Shown: positions 51,253-60,790 of the stretch, one piece after another
Layout: each line of letters opens with the position of its first letter
Numbering within the stretch: position 1 is the stretch's first letter
Source of the DNA: Dryocola sp032051265
GTDB taxonomy: Bacteria; Pseudomonadota; Gammaproteobacteria; Enterobacterales; Enterobacteriaceae
Length of the DNA: 64,000 bases
Direction: 5' to 3'
Assembly: GCA_032051265.1 (NCBI GenBank)
Contig: DAMBYU010000004.1
Coordinates: 1-64,000 of the forward strand
Position numbers and translations under genes: made by a program
Notes under the pieces: generated by a model
What the model was told of the DNA's origin: nothing
The model's database searches: none
What the model saw: the letters and a program-made list of their open reading frames with translations, nothing else

Positions 51253-51340
51253 TATACGATGCCGGGTAACCGGCATTTATCAAACCTCATCAGACCTAAC
51301 CAAAGGGCGGGTTATCGCTAACCCGCACCGGGAGTGCTTT

Positions 51341-52831
51341 ATGAATAACACTACCCAACAGATCCCGTGGTATCGCCATTTAACTAAGCCGCAATGGAAG
51401 GCATTTTCGGCAGCCTGGATTGGCTACTTACTGGATGGTTTTGATTTTGTCCTGATAGCATTAGTGCTTACTGAAATACAAAGTGAATTTGGCCTGACCA
51501 CCATTCAGGCAGCCAGCCTTATCTCCGCGGCGTTTATTTCCCGCTGGTTCGGCGGCCTGGTACTGGGCGCGATGGGCGATCGCTATGGCCGTAAACTCGC
51601 CATGATCACCAGCATCGTTCTGTTTTCCTGCGGCACGCTGGCATGCGGCTTCGCGCCGGGCTTTACCACCATGTTTATCGCACGCCTGGTCATCGGTATG
51701 GGAATGGCAGGGGAATATGGCTCCAGTGCCACCTACGTCATTGAAAGCTGGCCAAAGCATCTGCGTAACAAGGCGAGCGGTTTCTTGATCTCCGGCTTCT
51801 CCGTCGGGGCCGTGCTGGCGGCACAGATTTATAGCGTCGTGGTGCCGGTATGGGGCTGGCGAGCGCTGTTTTTTATCGGCATTCTGCCCATTATCTTCGC
51901 CCTCTGGCTGCGTAAAAATATCCCGGAAGCGGAAGACTGGCACGAGAAGTTTGCCGATAAAAAACCGGTCAAAACCATGGTTGATATTCTCTATCGTGGC
52001 GAACATCGCATTATTAACATTGGTTTAACCGTCGTAGTGGCGACAGCGCTCTACTTCTGTTTTGCGGGCGATGTCGGGAATGCGGCAATTATCGCTATCC
52101 TTGGTCTTATCTGCGCAGCGGTATTCATCAGCTTTATGGTGCAAAGCAGCGGTAAGCGCTGGCCGACGGGCGTCACGCTTATGGTCGTGGTGTTCTTCGC
52201 TTTCCTCTATTCATGGCCGATTCAGGCGCTGTTGCCAACTTATCTGAAGACTGAATTGCTCTACGATCCCGCCACGGTCGCCCATGTGCTGTTCTTTAGC
52301 GGCTTTGGCGCGGCGGTTGGTTGCTGTGTGGGCGGTTTCCTCGGCGACTGGCTGGGAACGCGCAAAGCCTATGTATGCAGCCTGCTGGTCTCCCAACTGT
52401 TGATTATTCCGGTGTTCGCCATCGGCGGTGGCAATATCTGGGTGCTGGGTTTGCTGCTGTTCTTCCAGCAAATGCTCGGCCAGGGGATCTCCGGCATTTT
52501 GCCAAAATTAATTGGCGGCTATTTCGATACCGAACAGCGTGCGGCGGGATTGGGCTTCACCTACAACGTTGGCGCCCTCGGCGGCGCGCTGGCTCCGGTG
52601 ATTGGCGCGACCATTGCACAACGGCTGGATTTAGGGACCGCCCTGGCTTCGCTTTCGTTCAGCCTGACCTTTGTTGTCATCCTGCTTATCGGACTGGATA
52701 TGCCATCGCGCGTTCAGCGCTGGATCCGTCCGGAAGCCGTGCGCACGCATGACGCCATCGACGGTAAACCCTTTAGCGGCGCGGTGCATTCAGGCCGTAA
52801 AAGTGCATTAGTCGAGAAGGCGGTGAAATGA
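51341..52831 (+). CDS. nanT: Sialic acid transporter NanT
   Basis: Proton-coupled major-facilitator permease for N-acetylneuraminate. It has 496 residues, the E. coli length, with the two extra central helices that give NanT fourteen membrane segments. Motifs are LLDGFDFVLIALVL in helix 1, GAMGDRYGRKLAM after helix 2, and RWPTGVTLMVV in the insert region. It ends in ALVEKAVK, and its TGA overlaps the nanK start codon (ATGA), so the two genes are directly fused at the translational level with no room for nanE. Confidence 0.97.
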   Translation: MNNTTQQIPWYRHLTKPQWKAFSAAWIGYLLDGFDFVLIALVLTEIQSEFGLTTIQAASLISAAFISRWFGGLVLGAMGDRYGRKLAMITSIVLFSCGTLACGFAPGFTTMFIARLVIGMGMAGEYGSSATYVIESWPKHLRNKASGFLISGFSVGAVLAAQIYSVVVPVWGWRALFFIGILPIIFALWLRKNIPEAEDWHEKFADKKPVKTMVDILYRGEHRIINIGLTVVVATALYFCFAGDVGNAAIIAILGLICAAVFISFMVQSSGKRWPTGVTLMVVVFFAFLYSWPIQALLPTYLKTELLYDPATVAHVLFFSGFGAAVGCCVGGFLGDWLGTRKAYVCSLLVSQLLIIPVFAIGGGNIWVLGLLLFFQQMLGQGISGILPKLIGGYFDTEQRAAGLGFTYNVGALGGALAPVIGATIAQRLDLGTALASLSFSLTFVVILLIGLDMPSRVQRWIRPEAVRTHDAIDGKPFSGAVHSGRKSALVEKAVK

Positions 52832-53703
52832 CGACGCTTGCAATTGATATCGGCGGCACGAAACTGGCCGCCGCGCTAATCGACAGGGAAAGGCACATTA
52901 TCGCCCGACGCGAGCTGGCGACGCCTGCGAGCAAAACACAGGATGCTCTGCAGGTCAGCCTGGCCGAACTGGTCGCGCCCTTTGCGGCACGTGCGCAACG
53001 CGTAGCTATTGCCTCAACCGGGATTATTCAGGATGGTACGCTGAACGCTATCAATCCCGAAAACCTCGGCGGTCTTGTCTGCTTCCCGCTGGTTGCAGTG
53101 ATGACCCGTCTGACCCGGCTTCCCTGTATTGCCGTGAATGATGCCCAGGCCGCCGCCTGGGCGGAGTATCACGCGCTGCGAGAGGAAATCAGCGACATGG
53201 TTTTTCTGACGGTCTCGACGGGCGTCGGTGGCGGGATTGTCAGCAATGGCAAGCTGCTGGTCGGAACGGGAGGGCTTGCCGGCCATCTCGGCCACACGCT
53301 TGCCGATCCAAACGGGCCGCGCTGCGGCTGCGGGCGTATCGGCTGTGTGGAAGCTATAGCGTCAGGACGCGGTATTGCGGCAGCGGCAAAGGACGACCTG
53401 ACGGGATACGATGCAAAAACGATTTTTGCCCGTGCGCGGCAGGGGCATCCGCAGGCCAGTGCGTTAAAGCAGCGTTCAGCGCATACGCTTGCCCGCCTGA
53501 TTGCCGATATCAAAGCTTCGATGGACTGCCAGCTTGTGGTGATTGGCGGCAGCGTCGGGCTCAGCGAAGGGTATCTGGATTTGGTGCGTGTGAACCTTAA
53601 CGAGGAGCCGACGCCTTATCGTACCCGGCTGTTAGCGGCTCGCCATCAACATAATGCGGGCCTGCTTGGCGCCGCGCTGTTAGCACAGGAAGTCATGCCA
53701 TGA
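52828..53703 (+). CDS. nanK: N-acetylmannosamine kinase
   Basis: ROK-family kinase that phosphorylates N-acetylmannosamine from NanA to the 6-phosphate. It has 291 residues: phosphate loop DIGGTKLAAALID near 7-19, the catalytic aspartate in VNDAQAAAWAE near 103-113, and the zinc site GHLGHTL with CGCGRIGCVEA near 155-177. It overlaps nanT by four bases and yhcH by four bases. The product normally goes to NanE epimerase, which is not encoded in this window. Confidence 0.97.
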   Translation: MTTLAIDIGGTKLAAALIDRERHIIARRELATPASKTQDALQVSLAELVAPFAARAQRVAIASTGIIQDGTLNAINPENLGGLVCFPLVAVMTRLTRLPCIAVNDAQAAAWAEYHALREEISDMVFLTVSTGVGGGIVSNGKLLVGTGGLAGHLGHTLADPNGPRCGCGRIGCVEAIASGRGIAAAAKDDLTGYDAKTIFARARQGHPQASALKQRSAHTLARLIADIKASMDCQLVVIGGSVGLSEGYLDLVRVNLNEEPTPYRTRLLAARHQHNAGLLGAALLAQEVMP

Positions 53704-54167
53704 TTACCGGAGAGAGTCTTTACCCTGAATCCGCAGGGTTACCCGAGGCGCTGATTAACGCCATTCGTCTGGCTCTGGCGCAGAAACCGGAGCTTAAGGC
53801 GCCGGGCAGTTATCCTCTGCAAGGCGAAAAACTATTTATGAACGTCATGGAGTTTTCCACGCAAGCGCCGGAGGCGAAAAAAGCGGAGCAGCATCGGGAA
53901 TATATCGATATACAGGTGCTGCTGACGGGAGGAGAGCAGATTTATTACGGGCTTTTTGAGTGCGGGCGTGAATGTGAAGAGTTTCATCTGGAGGAGGATT
54001 ATCAGCTTTGCAACCGCATTGATAATGAGCAAATGCTGACGCTTCGTCCCGGCCAGTTTGCAGTGTTTATGCCCCTTGAACCTCATAAGCCAGGTTGCGT
54101 AGTTACCCGGTCGGAAACCATCAAAAAAGTCGTGATCAAGCTGCACCGCAGCGCGCTGGAAGTATAG
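53700..54167 (+). CDS. nanQ: Sialic acid anomerase/YhcH-type cupin protein
   Basis: Beta-sandwich protein of 155 residues in the YhcH/YjgK/YiaL family, last gene of the nan operon and also called yhcH. E. coli YhcH (NanQ) is reported to speed opening of sialic acid to the form used by NanA. The family core HREYIDIQVLLTGGEQIYYG near residues 62-81 and FAVFMPLEPHKPGC near 120-133 carries histidine and acidic metal ligands. It overlaps nanK by four bases. A bidirectional terminator follows before convergent gltD. Confidence 0.93.
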   Translation: MITGESLYPESAGLPEALINAIRLALAQKPELKAPGSYPLQGEKLFMNVMEFSTQAPEAKKAEQHREYIDIQVLLTGGEQIYYGLFECGRECEEFHLEEDYQLCNRIDNEQMLTLRPGQFAVFMPLEPHKPGCVVTRSETIKKVVIKLHRSALEV

Positions 54168-54174
54168 AAAGCAT

Positions 54175-54210
54175 AAAAAAGCCCGGTGGCATTGCTGTCA
54201 CCGGGCTTTA
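54175..54210. terminator. Bidirectional terminator between the nan operon and gltD
   Basis: An 11-bp stem (54178-54188 with 54199-54209) with A/T on both flanks. The T-run is strongest on the minus strand, behind gltD. Confidence 0.9.
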
Positions 54211-54224
54211 TCACATCTGCAAAT

Positions 54225-55643
54225 TTACACTTCGAGGAAGTTCAGGATGCCATCAGCCGCTTTGCGGCCTTCGGCAATCGCCGTCACTACCAGGTCAGAA
54301 CCACGCACCGCGTCGCCACCGGCAAAGATTTTCGGGTTGCTGGTCTGGAAGGCGTTTTCGCTGCCTTCCGGTGCGAGGATGCGGCCCTGGCTGTCCAGCT
54401 CAACGCTGTGTTTTTCCAGCCACTGCATGCTGTGCGGACGGAAACCAAACGCCATCACCACCGCATCGGCAAGCACCACGTGCTCTGAGCCCGCGACGAT
54501 TTCCGGACGACGACGCCCGTTAGCATCCGGCGCGCCCAGTTCAGTGCGGACAAACTTCACCCCCGACACTCTGCCGTTAGCATTGATCTCAACGCCCAGC
54601 GGCTGCACGTTAAACTGGAATTCCACGCCTTCTTCGCGCGCGTTTTTCACTTCGCGGCGTGAGCCCGGCATGTTCTCTTCGTCACGACGATAGGCACAGA
54701 TAACGTGCGTTGCGCCCTGGCGAACAGAAGTACGCACGCAGTCCATCGCGGTGTCGCCACCGCCCAGTACGACGACACGTTTGCCTGCCATGTTGACATA
54801 CGGCTCTTCAGCCGTTTCGCCAAAGCCCATGATCTGCTTAGTGTTAGCGATGAGGAACGGCAGGGCGTCGAACACGCCTGGCGCATCTTCATTCTCTAAA
54901 CCGCCGCGCATGGACTGATAGGTGCCGACGCCGAGGAAAACAGAATCAAACTCGTTAAGCAGATCGTCGATTTGTACATCGCGACCCACTTCGGTATTGA
55001 GTTTGAATTCGATGCCCATACCGCTGAAGATCTCGCGGCGCTTGGTCATCACTTCTTTTTCCAGCTTGAACGCCGGGATACCGAAGGTCAGCAGGCCGCC
55101 GATTTCCGGATGGCGGTCGTAAACCACCGCTTTCACGCCGTTACGCGCCAGCACGTCCGCACAGGCCAGACCCGCAGGGCCTGCGCCGATAATCGCCACG
55201 CGTTTGCCGGTTTGCTTCACGCCGGTCAGGTCCGGTTTCCAGCCCATCTCAATTGCTTTATCGTTGATATAGCGCTCGATATTGCCGATGGTCACCGCCC
55301 CGAATTCATCATTCAGGGTACAGGAGCCTTCGCAAAGGCGATCCTGCGGGCAAACGCGGCCGCACACTTCCGGCAGGCTGTTGGTCTGATGCGACAGTTC
55401 AGCCGCTTCAATAATGCGCCCTTCGTTGGCAAGCTTCAGCCAGTTGGGAATGTAGTTATGAACCGGGCATTTCCATTCGCAGTAAGGGTTGCCGCAGGAC
55501 AGGCAGCGATCTGCCTGCGCTTTGGCCTGGCCTTCTGAGAACGGCTCGTAAATTTCCACAAATTCAATTTTACGGATTTTCAGCGGTTTCTTTGGCGGAT
55601 CAACGCGCTGTAAGTCGATAAATTGATAAACGTTTTGACTCAT
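54225..55643 (-). CDS. gltD: Glutamate synthase small subunit
   Basis: Flavin subunit of NADPH-dependent glutamate synthase (GOGAT). It passes electrons from NADPH through FAD and iron-sulfur centres to GltB. It has 472 residues. The N-terminal iron-sulfur part has CLSCGNPYCEWKCP near 47-60 and CGRVCPQDRLCEGSC near 93-107. The FAD fold is at AIIGAGPAGLACADVL near 149-164, and the NADPH fold at VVVLGGGDTAMDCVRT near 287-302. It follows gltB by nine bases. The gltF gene that follows it in E. coli is absent. Confidence 0.98.
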   Translation of the reverse strand: MSQNVYQFIDLQRVDPPKKPLKIRKIEFVEIYEPFSEGQAKAQADRCLSCGNPYCEWKCPVHNYIPNWLKLANEGRIIEAAELSHQTNSLPEVCGRVCPQDRLCEGSCTLNDEFGAVTIGNIERYINDKAIEMGWKPDLTGVKQTGKRVAIIGAGPAGLACADVLARNGVKAVVYDRHPEIGGLLTFGIPAFKLEKEVMTKRREIFSGMGIEFKLNTEVGRDVQIDDLLNEFDSVFLGVGTYQSMRGGLENEDAPGVFDALPFLIANTKQIMGFGETAEEPYVNMAGKRVVVLGGGDTAMDCVRTSVRQGATHVICAYRRDEENMPGSRREVKNAREEGVEFQFNVQPLGVEINANGRVSGVKFVRTELGAPDANGRRRPEIVAGSEHVVLADAVVMAFGFRPHSMQWLEKHSVELDSQGRILAPEGSENAFQTSNPKIFAGGDAVRGSDLVVTAIAEGRKAADGILNFLEV

Positions 55644-55652
55644 CGTGACCTC

Positions 55653-58600
55653 TTACTGCGCCTGAACCCGCAGCTCAGCTGCAGAACGACTACGGTGACC
55701 CAACAATGCTTTGACATCACTGGACTTCGGTTTAACCAGCGTGAATTTCGCGGCAAAGGCTGGCCAGTTTGCCAGAATTTCTTCGCCACGCTGGGAACCC
55801 GTGAGCTGCACATGCTCGGTGATCATCCCGCGCAGATGCTCTTCATGGATTGCCAGCTCTTCAACGCCGAGCAGTTCAACCAGCTCGGGGTTAACGCGCT
55901 TACGGAAATCGCCGTCTTCGTCCAGCACGTAGGCGAAGCCGCCCGTCATGCCCGCGCCGAAGTTGACGCCGGTTTTACCGATAACGCAGACGATCCCGCC
56001 AGTCATGTATTCACAGCCGTTATCGCCAATGCCTTCCACCACGGTGATAGCACCGGAGTTACGCACCGCAAAACGCTCACCCGCGCGGCCTGCGGCATAC
56101 AGCTTGCCGCCGGTTGCGCCATACAGGCAGGTGTTACCAATAATTGTCGCTTCGTGGCTGCGGAAGGCGGAACCCACCGGAGGACGCAGGGAAATCAAAC
56201 CGCCCGCCATGCCCTTGCCGACGTAGTCGTTGGCATCGCCGGTCAGGTGCAGTTCAACGCCGCCTGCGTTCCAGACGCCGAAGCTCTGGCCCGCGGTACC
56301 GCTAAAGTGCGCTTTGATCGGATCCGCGGCCAGTCCCTGATCGCCGTTGTGCTGTGCGATATAGCCCGACAGCGTCGCGCCAACTGAACGGTCAGTGTTG
56401 CGGATATCAAACCAGAACGTTTTGCTCTGCTTGTCATCCACATACTGCTTCGCCTGAGCCAGCAGCTGTGCGTTTAAATCGCCTTTATCGAACGGCGGGT
56501 TATGCTCGGTGCAGTAAACCGCTTTGCCCGGCATAGGTTCAGCCGTTTTCAGCAGGTTCGACAGATCCAGGTTTTGCTGTTTGGCGGTAAACCCTTCCAG
56601 CTCTTTGAGCAGGTCGGTGCGGCCAATCAGATCCACCAGACGTTTCACCCCCAGCTGCGCCATCAGTTCACGCGTTTCACGTGCGATGAAGTCGAAGTAG
56701 TTGGTCACGCGGAACGGCAGGCCGTGATAGTGGTTCTTACGCAGCTTCTCGTCCTGGGTTGCAACCCCCGTCGCGCAGTTGTTGAGATGGCAAATACGCA
56801 GGTATTTACAGCCCAGCGCAACCATTGGCCCTGTACCGAAGCCGAAGCTTTCCGCACCCAGAATCGCAGCCTTGATGATATCAAGACCCGTTTTCAGGCC
56901 GCCATCCACCTGCAGGCGGATTTTGTGGCGCAGGCCGTTAGCTACCAGCGCCTGCTGCGTTTCTACCAGCCCCAGCTCCCACGGGCATCCCGCGTATTTC
57001 ACGGAGGAGAGCGGGCTTGCGCCTGTACCGCCATCGTAACCGGCGATAGTAATCAGATCCGCATAGGCTTTTGCCACACCGGTCGCGATGGTGCCGACGC
57101 CAGGTTCTGAAACCAGCTTCACGGAGATCATCGCTTTCGGGTTGACCTGCTTGAGGTCGAAAATAAGCTGCGCCAGATCTTCGATAGAGTAAATATCGTG
57201 GTGCGGCGGCGGAGAAATCAGCGTCACGCCCGGTACGGAATAGCGCAGTTTTGCGATATACGGCGTCACTTTATCGCCCGGTAGCTGGCCACCTTCACCC
57301 GGCTTCGCACCCTGGGCGACTTTGATCTGAATAACGTCGGCGTTGACCAGATAAGATGGCGTGACGCCAAAGCGGCCGGAAGCCACCTGCTTGATACGGG
57401 ACACTTTATTGGTGCCGTAACGCGCCGGGTCTTCGCCGCCTTCGCCGGAGTTAGAGTTTCCGCCGATGCTGTTCATCGCTTCTGCCAAGGATTCATGCGC
57501 TTCCGGGCTCAGCGCGCCGATAGACATGGCCGCGGTGTCGAAGCGTTTGAACAGCTCGGTGGCTGGCTCAACCTCTTCAATGCGCACGGTCTCGCCCTGC
57601 GGATTTAGTGCGAGCATATCGCGCAGCGTTGCCACCGGACGCTCGTTCACCAGCTTCGCGTATTCCTGATAATCTTTATATTCGCCGCTTTGTACCGCTT
57701 TCTGCAGCGTTTGCACCACGTCCGGGTTGTAGGCGTGATATTCGCCGCCGTGGACGAACTTCAACTGCCCGCCCTGATCCAGCGGCTTACGCACCAGCCA
57801 TGCACGCTTCGACAGGTTCAGCAGATCCTGCTGGAAGTCGCTAAAGCCCGCGCCGCCGATACGGCTGACCACACCCTGGAAGCAGAGCTCGGAAACTTCT
57901 TTATGCAGGCCTACGGCTTCAAACAGCTTGGAGCAACGGTAGGAGGCGATAGTCGAGATGCCCATTTTGGACATGATCTTGTACAGCCCTTTGTTGATGC
58001 CGTTGCGATAGTTCTGCATCACCGTGCGGTAGTTTTTATCGATTGCAGCGGTATCGATAAGCCTTGCCAGTGATTCATAGGCAAGGTACGGATAGATTGC
58101 CGTCGCACCAAAGCCCAGCAGCACCGCGAAGTGGTGCGGGTCACGTGCGCTTGCCGTTTCGACAATGATGTTGGCGTCGCAGCGCAGATTCTTCTCAACG
58201 AGGCGAGTCTGAATCGCGCCAACCGCCATCGGTGCCGGAACCGGCAGGCGGTTTTTGGCAATGTTGCGGTCAGAGAGTACCAGCAGCACGGTGCCGTTAC
58301 GCACCATACGTTCGGCTTCGTCGCACAGCGCGCTGACGAATTCGTGCAGCGATTTCTCCGTCACATCGTAAGTGATATCCAGCGTGTCGGCGCGATAGTG
58401 CTCTTCTTCCAGCTGCGTTAGCTGCTGGAAGTCAGACCACAGCAGAATCGGCGATTTGAAGCTCAGGCGGTGCGCCTGGCCTTCTGCTTCACAGAAGACG
58501 TTCATCTCGCGGCCAATGCTGGTGGCAAGCGACATCACGTGTGCTTCACGCAGCGGATCGATTGGCGGGTTGGTCACCTGCGCAAACTGCTGACGGAAGT

Positions 58601-60110
58601 AATCGTAAATTATGCGTGGCTGGCTGGAGAGCACGGCAAACGGGGTATCGTCACCCATCGAGCCGACCGCTTCCTGACCGTTTTCACCCAGCACGCGCAG
58701 GATAGAGTCCAGCTCTTCGCTGCTGTAGTTAAACTGCTTCTGATAGCTTGCCAGCGTATCGTCATCCAGCTCACGGGCGCCCACTTCTGCGTCCGGCAGA
58801 TCCTCAAACGGCACCAGACGACGAACGTTATTTTCCATCCACTCTTTATAAGGGTGGCGGCTTTTCAGCTCTTCATCGGTTTCTGCAGAGTGGAGAATGC
58901 GGCCGATACGGGTATCGATAACCATCAGCTCGCCCGGGCCAACGCGGCCTTTTTCCACCACTTCGTCTGGCTGGTAGTCCCAGATACCGACTTCAGAGGC
59001 GCAGGTGATGAGTTTGTCTTTGGTGATAACGTAGCGCGCAGGGCGCAGGCCGTTACGGTCCAGGTTACAGGCGGCGAAACGCCCGTCGGACATCACGATA
59101 CCGGCCGGGCCGTCCCACGGTTCCATATGCATGGAGTTAAAGTCGAAGAACGCGCGCAGCTCCGGGTCCATATTCGGGTTGTTCTGCCAGGCTGGCGGCA
59201 CCAGCAGACGCATGGCGCGGACGATATCCATCCCGCCTGCCAGCAGCAGCTCAAGCATATTATCCATGGAGCTGGAGTCAGAGCCGGTTTCATTAACGAA
59301 CGGCGCGGCATCATGCAGATCCGGGATCAGCGGCGTCTGGAATTTGTAGGTACGGGCGCGTGCCCACTGGCGGTTACCGGTAATAGTGTTGATTTCGCCG
59401 TTATGCGCCAGGTAGCGGAACGGTTGCGCCAGCGGCCAGCGTGGCACGGTATTGGTGGAGAAGCGCTGATGGAACAGGCAAATGGCCGATTCCAGACGCA
59501 GGTCCGCCAGGTCCAGGTAAAAGCGCGGCAAATCTGCCGGCATGCACAGACCTTTATAGATGTTCACCAGGTTTGAGAGGCTACAAACGTAGAAATCTTT
59601 ATCCTGGATACGTTTCTCAATGCGACGACGGGCGATAAACAGGCGACGTTCCATATCACGCGGACGCCAGCCGGCCGGGGCATTAACAAAAATTTGTTCG
59701 ATGCGGGGCTTTGAGGAGAGGGCGATTTCACCGAGCACGCCTTCATTGGTTGGCACTTCGCGCCAGCCAACAATCGACAGGGTTTCGTTTTGCAGCTCTT
59801 CTTCAACAATACGGCGACTGGTGTTGGCTAACGCGTCGTCTTTATTTAAGAAAATCATGCCAACGGCATAATTTTTGGCTAAACGCCAGCCGCGCTCTTC
59901 CGCAACGATACGGAAAAAGCGATCGGGTTTTTGTAGCAGCAGGCCGCAACCGTCACCGGTCTTGCCATCGGCGAGTATTGCACCACGGTGCTGCATTCGG
60001 GCCAGTGCGTGAATAGCAGTACGCACTACCTTGTGGCTAGGTTCGCCTTCTATGTGGGCGATCAGGCCGAAACCACAGTTATCCTTCTCAAGGGATTTAT
60101 CGTACAACAT
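55653..60110 (-). CDS. gltB: Glutamate synthase large subunit
   Basis: Makes glutamate from glutamine and 2-oxoglutarate. The 1485-residue chain starts with an 11-residue propeptide; Cys12 in KDNCGFGLIAH becomes the N-terminal nucleophile of the class II glutaminase domain (about 12-420). A central domain follows, then the FMN synthase barrel with the 3Fe-4S motif CKYLRICHLNNC near 1100, and the C-terminal right-handed helix with glycine-rich repeats. GGGGAGG lies nine bases before the ATG, and an in-frame TAG upstream excludes a longer start. Long upstream region 60111-60790 carries regulatory sites. Confidence 0.98.
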   Translation of the reverse strand: MLYDKSLEKDNCGFGLIAHIEGEPSHKVVRTAIHALARMQHRGAILADGKTGDGCGLLLQKPDRFFRIVAEERGWRLAKNYAVGMIFLNKDDALANTSRRIVEEELQNETLSIVGWREVPTNEGVLGEIALSSKPRIEQIFVNAPAGWRPRDMERRLFIARRRIEKRIQDKDFYVCSLSNLVNIYKGLCMPADLPRFYLDLADLRLESAICLFHQRFSTNTVPRWPLAQPFRYLAHNGEINTITGNRQWARARTYKFQTPLIPDLHDAAPFVNETGSDSSSMDNMLELLLAGGMDIVRAMRLLVPPAWQNNPNMDPELRAFFDFNSMHMEPWDGPAGIVMSDGRFAACNLDRNGLRPARYVITKDKLITCASEVGIWDYQPDEVVEKGRVGPGELMVIDTRIGRILHSAETDEELKSRHPYKEWMENNVRRLVPFEDLPDAEVGARELDDDTLASYQKQFNYSSEELDSILRVLGENGQEAVGSMGDDTPFAVLSSQPRIIYDYFRQQFAQVTNPPIDPLREAHVMSLATSIGREMNVFCEAEGQAHRLSFKSPILLWSDFQQLTQLEEEHYRADTLDITYDVTEKSLHEFVSALCDEAERMVRNGTVLLVLSDRNIAKNRLPVPAPMAVGAIQTRLVEKNLRCDANIIVETASARDPHHFAVLLGFGATAIYPYLAYESLARLIDTAAIDKNYRTVMQNYRNGINKGLYKIMSKMGISTIASYRCSKLFEAVGLHKEVSELCFQGVVSRIGGAGFSDFQQDLLNLSKRAWLVRKPLDQGGQLKFVHGGEYHAYNPDVVQTLQKAVQSGEYKDYQEYAKLVNERPVATLRDMLALNPQGETVRIEEVEPATELFKRFDTAAMSIGALSPEAHESLAEAMNSIGGNSNSGEGGEDPARYGTNKVSRIKQVASGRFGVTPSYLVNADVIQIKVAQGAKPGEGGQLPGDKVTPYIAKLRYSVPGVTLISPPPHHDIYSIEDLAQLIFDLKQVNPKAMISVKLVSEPGVGTIATGVAKAYADLITIAGYDGGTGASPLSSVKYAGCPWELGLVETQQALVANGLRHKIRLQVDGGLKTGLDIIKAAILGAESFGFGTGPMVALGCKYLRICHLNNCATGVATQDEKLRKNHYHGLPFRVTNYFDFIARETRELMAQLGVKRLVDLIGRTDLLKELEGFTAKQQNLDLSNLLKTAEPMPGKAVYCTEHNPPFDKGDLNAQLLAQAKQYVDDKQSKTFWFDIRNTDRSVGATLSGYIAQHNGDQGLAADPIKAHFSGTAGQSFGVWNAGGVELHLTGDANDYVGKGMAGGLISLRPPVGSAFRSHEATIIGNTCLYGATGGKLYAAGRAGERFAVRNSGAITVVEGIGDNGCEYMTGGIVCVIGKTGVNFGAGMTGGFAYVLDEDGDFRKRVNPELVELLGVEELAIHEEHLRGMITEHVQLTGSQRGEEILANWPAFAAKFTLVKPKSSDVKALLGHRSRSAAELRVQAQ

Positions 60111-60111
60111 A

Positions 60112-60177
60112 TCAGTGAACCTCCCCAGGCTCTACGTGATTCCCGATACCGTTTGCGCGTGGGCACAGCAAGGGCAT
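60112..60177 (-). CDS. Possible 21-residue upstream peptide of gltB
   Basis: A minus-strand frame from the ATG at 60177 encodes a 21-residue peptide that begins MPLLCPRANG and ends one base before the gltB ATG. The gltB ribosome-binding site lies within it. No ribosome-binding site precedes the peptide's own start, so translation is doubtful. I do not recognise the peptide. Confidence 0.2.
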   Translation of the reverse strand: MPLLCPRANGIGNHVEPGEVH

Positions 60178-60479
60178 GGCGACGGGGTTTGCGTATCTGC
60201 GCTTACCTCGCGTGTCGCCCTCTTAAAAGCCAACGCATCCGGTTTCACAAGTGTTGAGGACTTGCTTTAGAGGGAATCTTAACGACTGCATAAATATGAT
60301 GGGCACAGAACCCACCCAGAAAGCTTCCAGCGGATTTCCAAGTTATCGGGAAAGCGCACACAGGTCAAATGGCATTCTTATTTCTACGAAACTGTGCTAC
60401 GTAGGGGTTAACTACTTGATAGTTAAAATTATTCAATCGTTTTTAACGCGCTAAAGCCGTTGTTGAGCGAGCCGGGTTA

Positions 60480-60495
60480 TGTGATCTCTCTCACT
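60480..60495. promoter_or_regulatory. CRP-like site in the gltB-yhcC intergenic region
   Basis: TGTGA-N6-TCACT, one mismatch from the CRP consensus. It lies about 370 bases before gltB and about 300 bases before yhcC. CRP is a reported regulator of the E. coli gltBD operon. Confidence 0.65.
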
Positions 60496-60679
60496 GTCTG
60501 CAAGGCAGGGGAATTACAGACCATGCTGGCATTAAAGATATTATTAGCATCTTATGCTGCTATATCGGCTGGGCGTGCAGCATGACACTGTTTTTAACCA
60601 GGTGTCATATTCTTTCAACAAAGGGCGTCAGTATAAGGAAAAGTAATCATCTGGATGATGCGTAGAATTTCATTAATTA

Positions 60680-60693
60680 TGAATTTATATGCA
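60680..60693. promoter_or_regulatory. ARG-box-like site in the gltB-yhcC intergenic region
   Basis: TGAAT-TTAT-ATGCA is one mismatch from the ARG-box core TGAAT-N4-ATTCA and nearly the same as the better box before argR. It lies about 570 bases before gltB and 100 before yhcC. ArgR is a reported regulator of gltBD in E. coli. No second clear box adjoins it. The remainder of 60178-60790 shows no gene I can support. Confidence 0.45.
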
Positions 60694-60790
60694 AAAAATT
60701 ATGCTGCGCCAGGGCGATTGATCCAGGTCATCGCGACGTTGAGCAGAAAATGGCAGGCTAGGCACCTTTCTCGGGCCGGCCCATCAGATT

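Noticed and set aside
51259..51276. ATGCCGG/CCGGCAT hairpin between nanA and nanT
   Set aside because: There is no T-run and no second copy nearby to suggest a REP element; probably a processing or stabilising stem at most.
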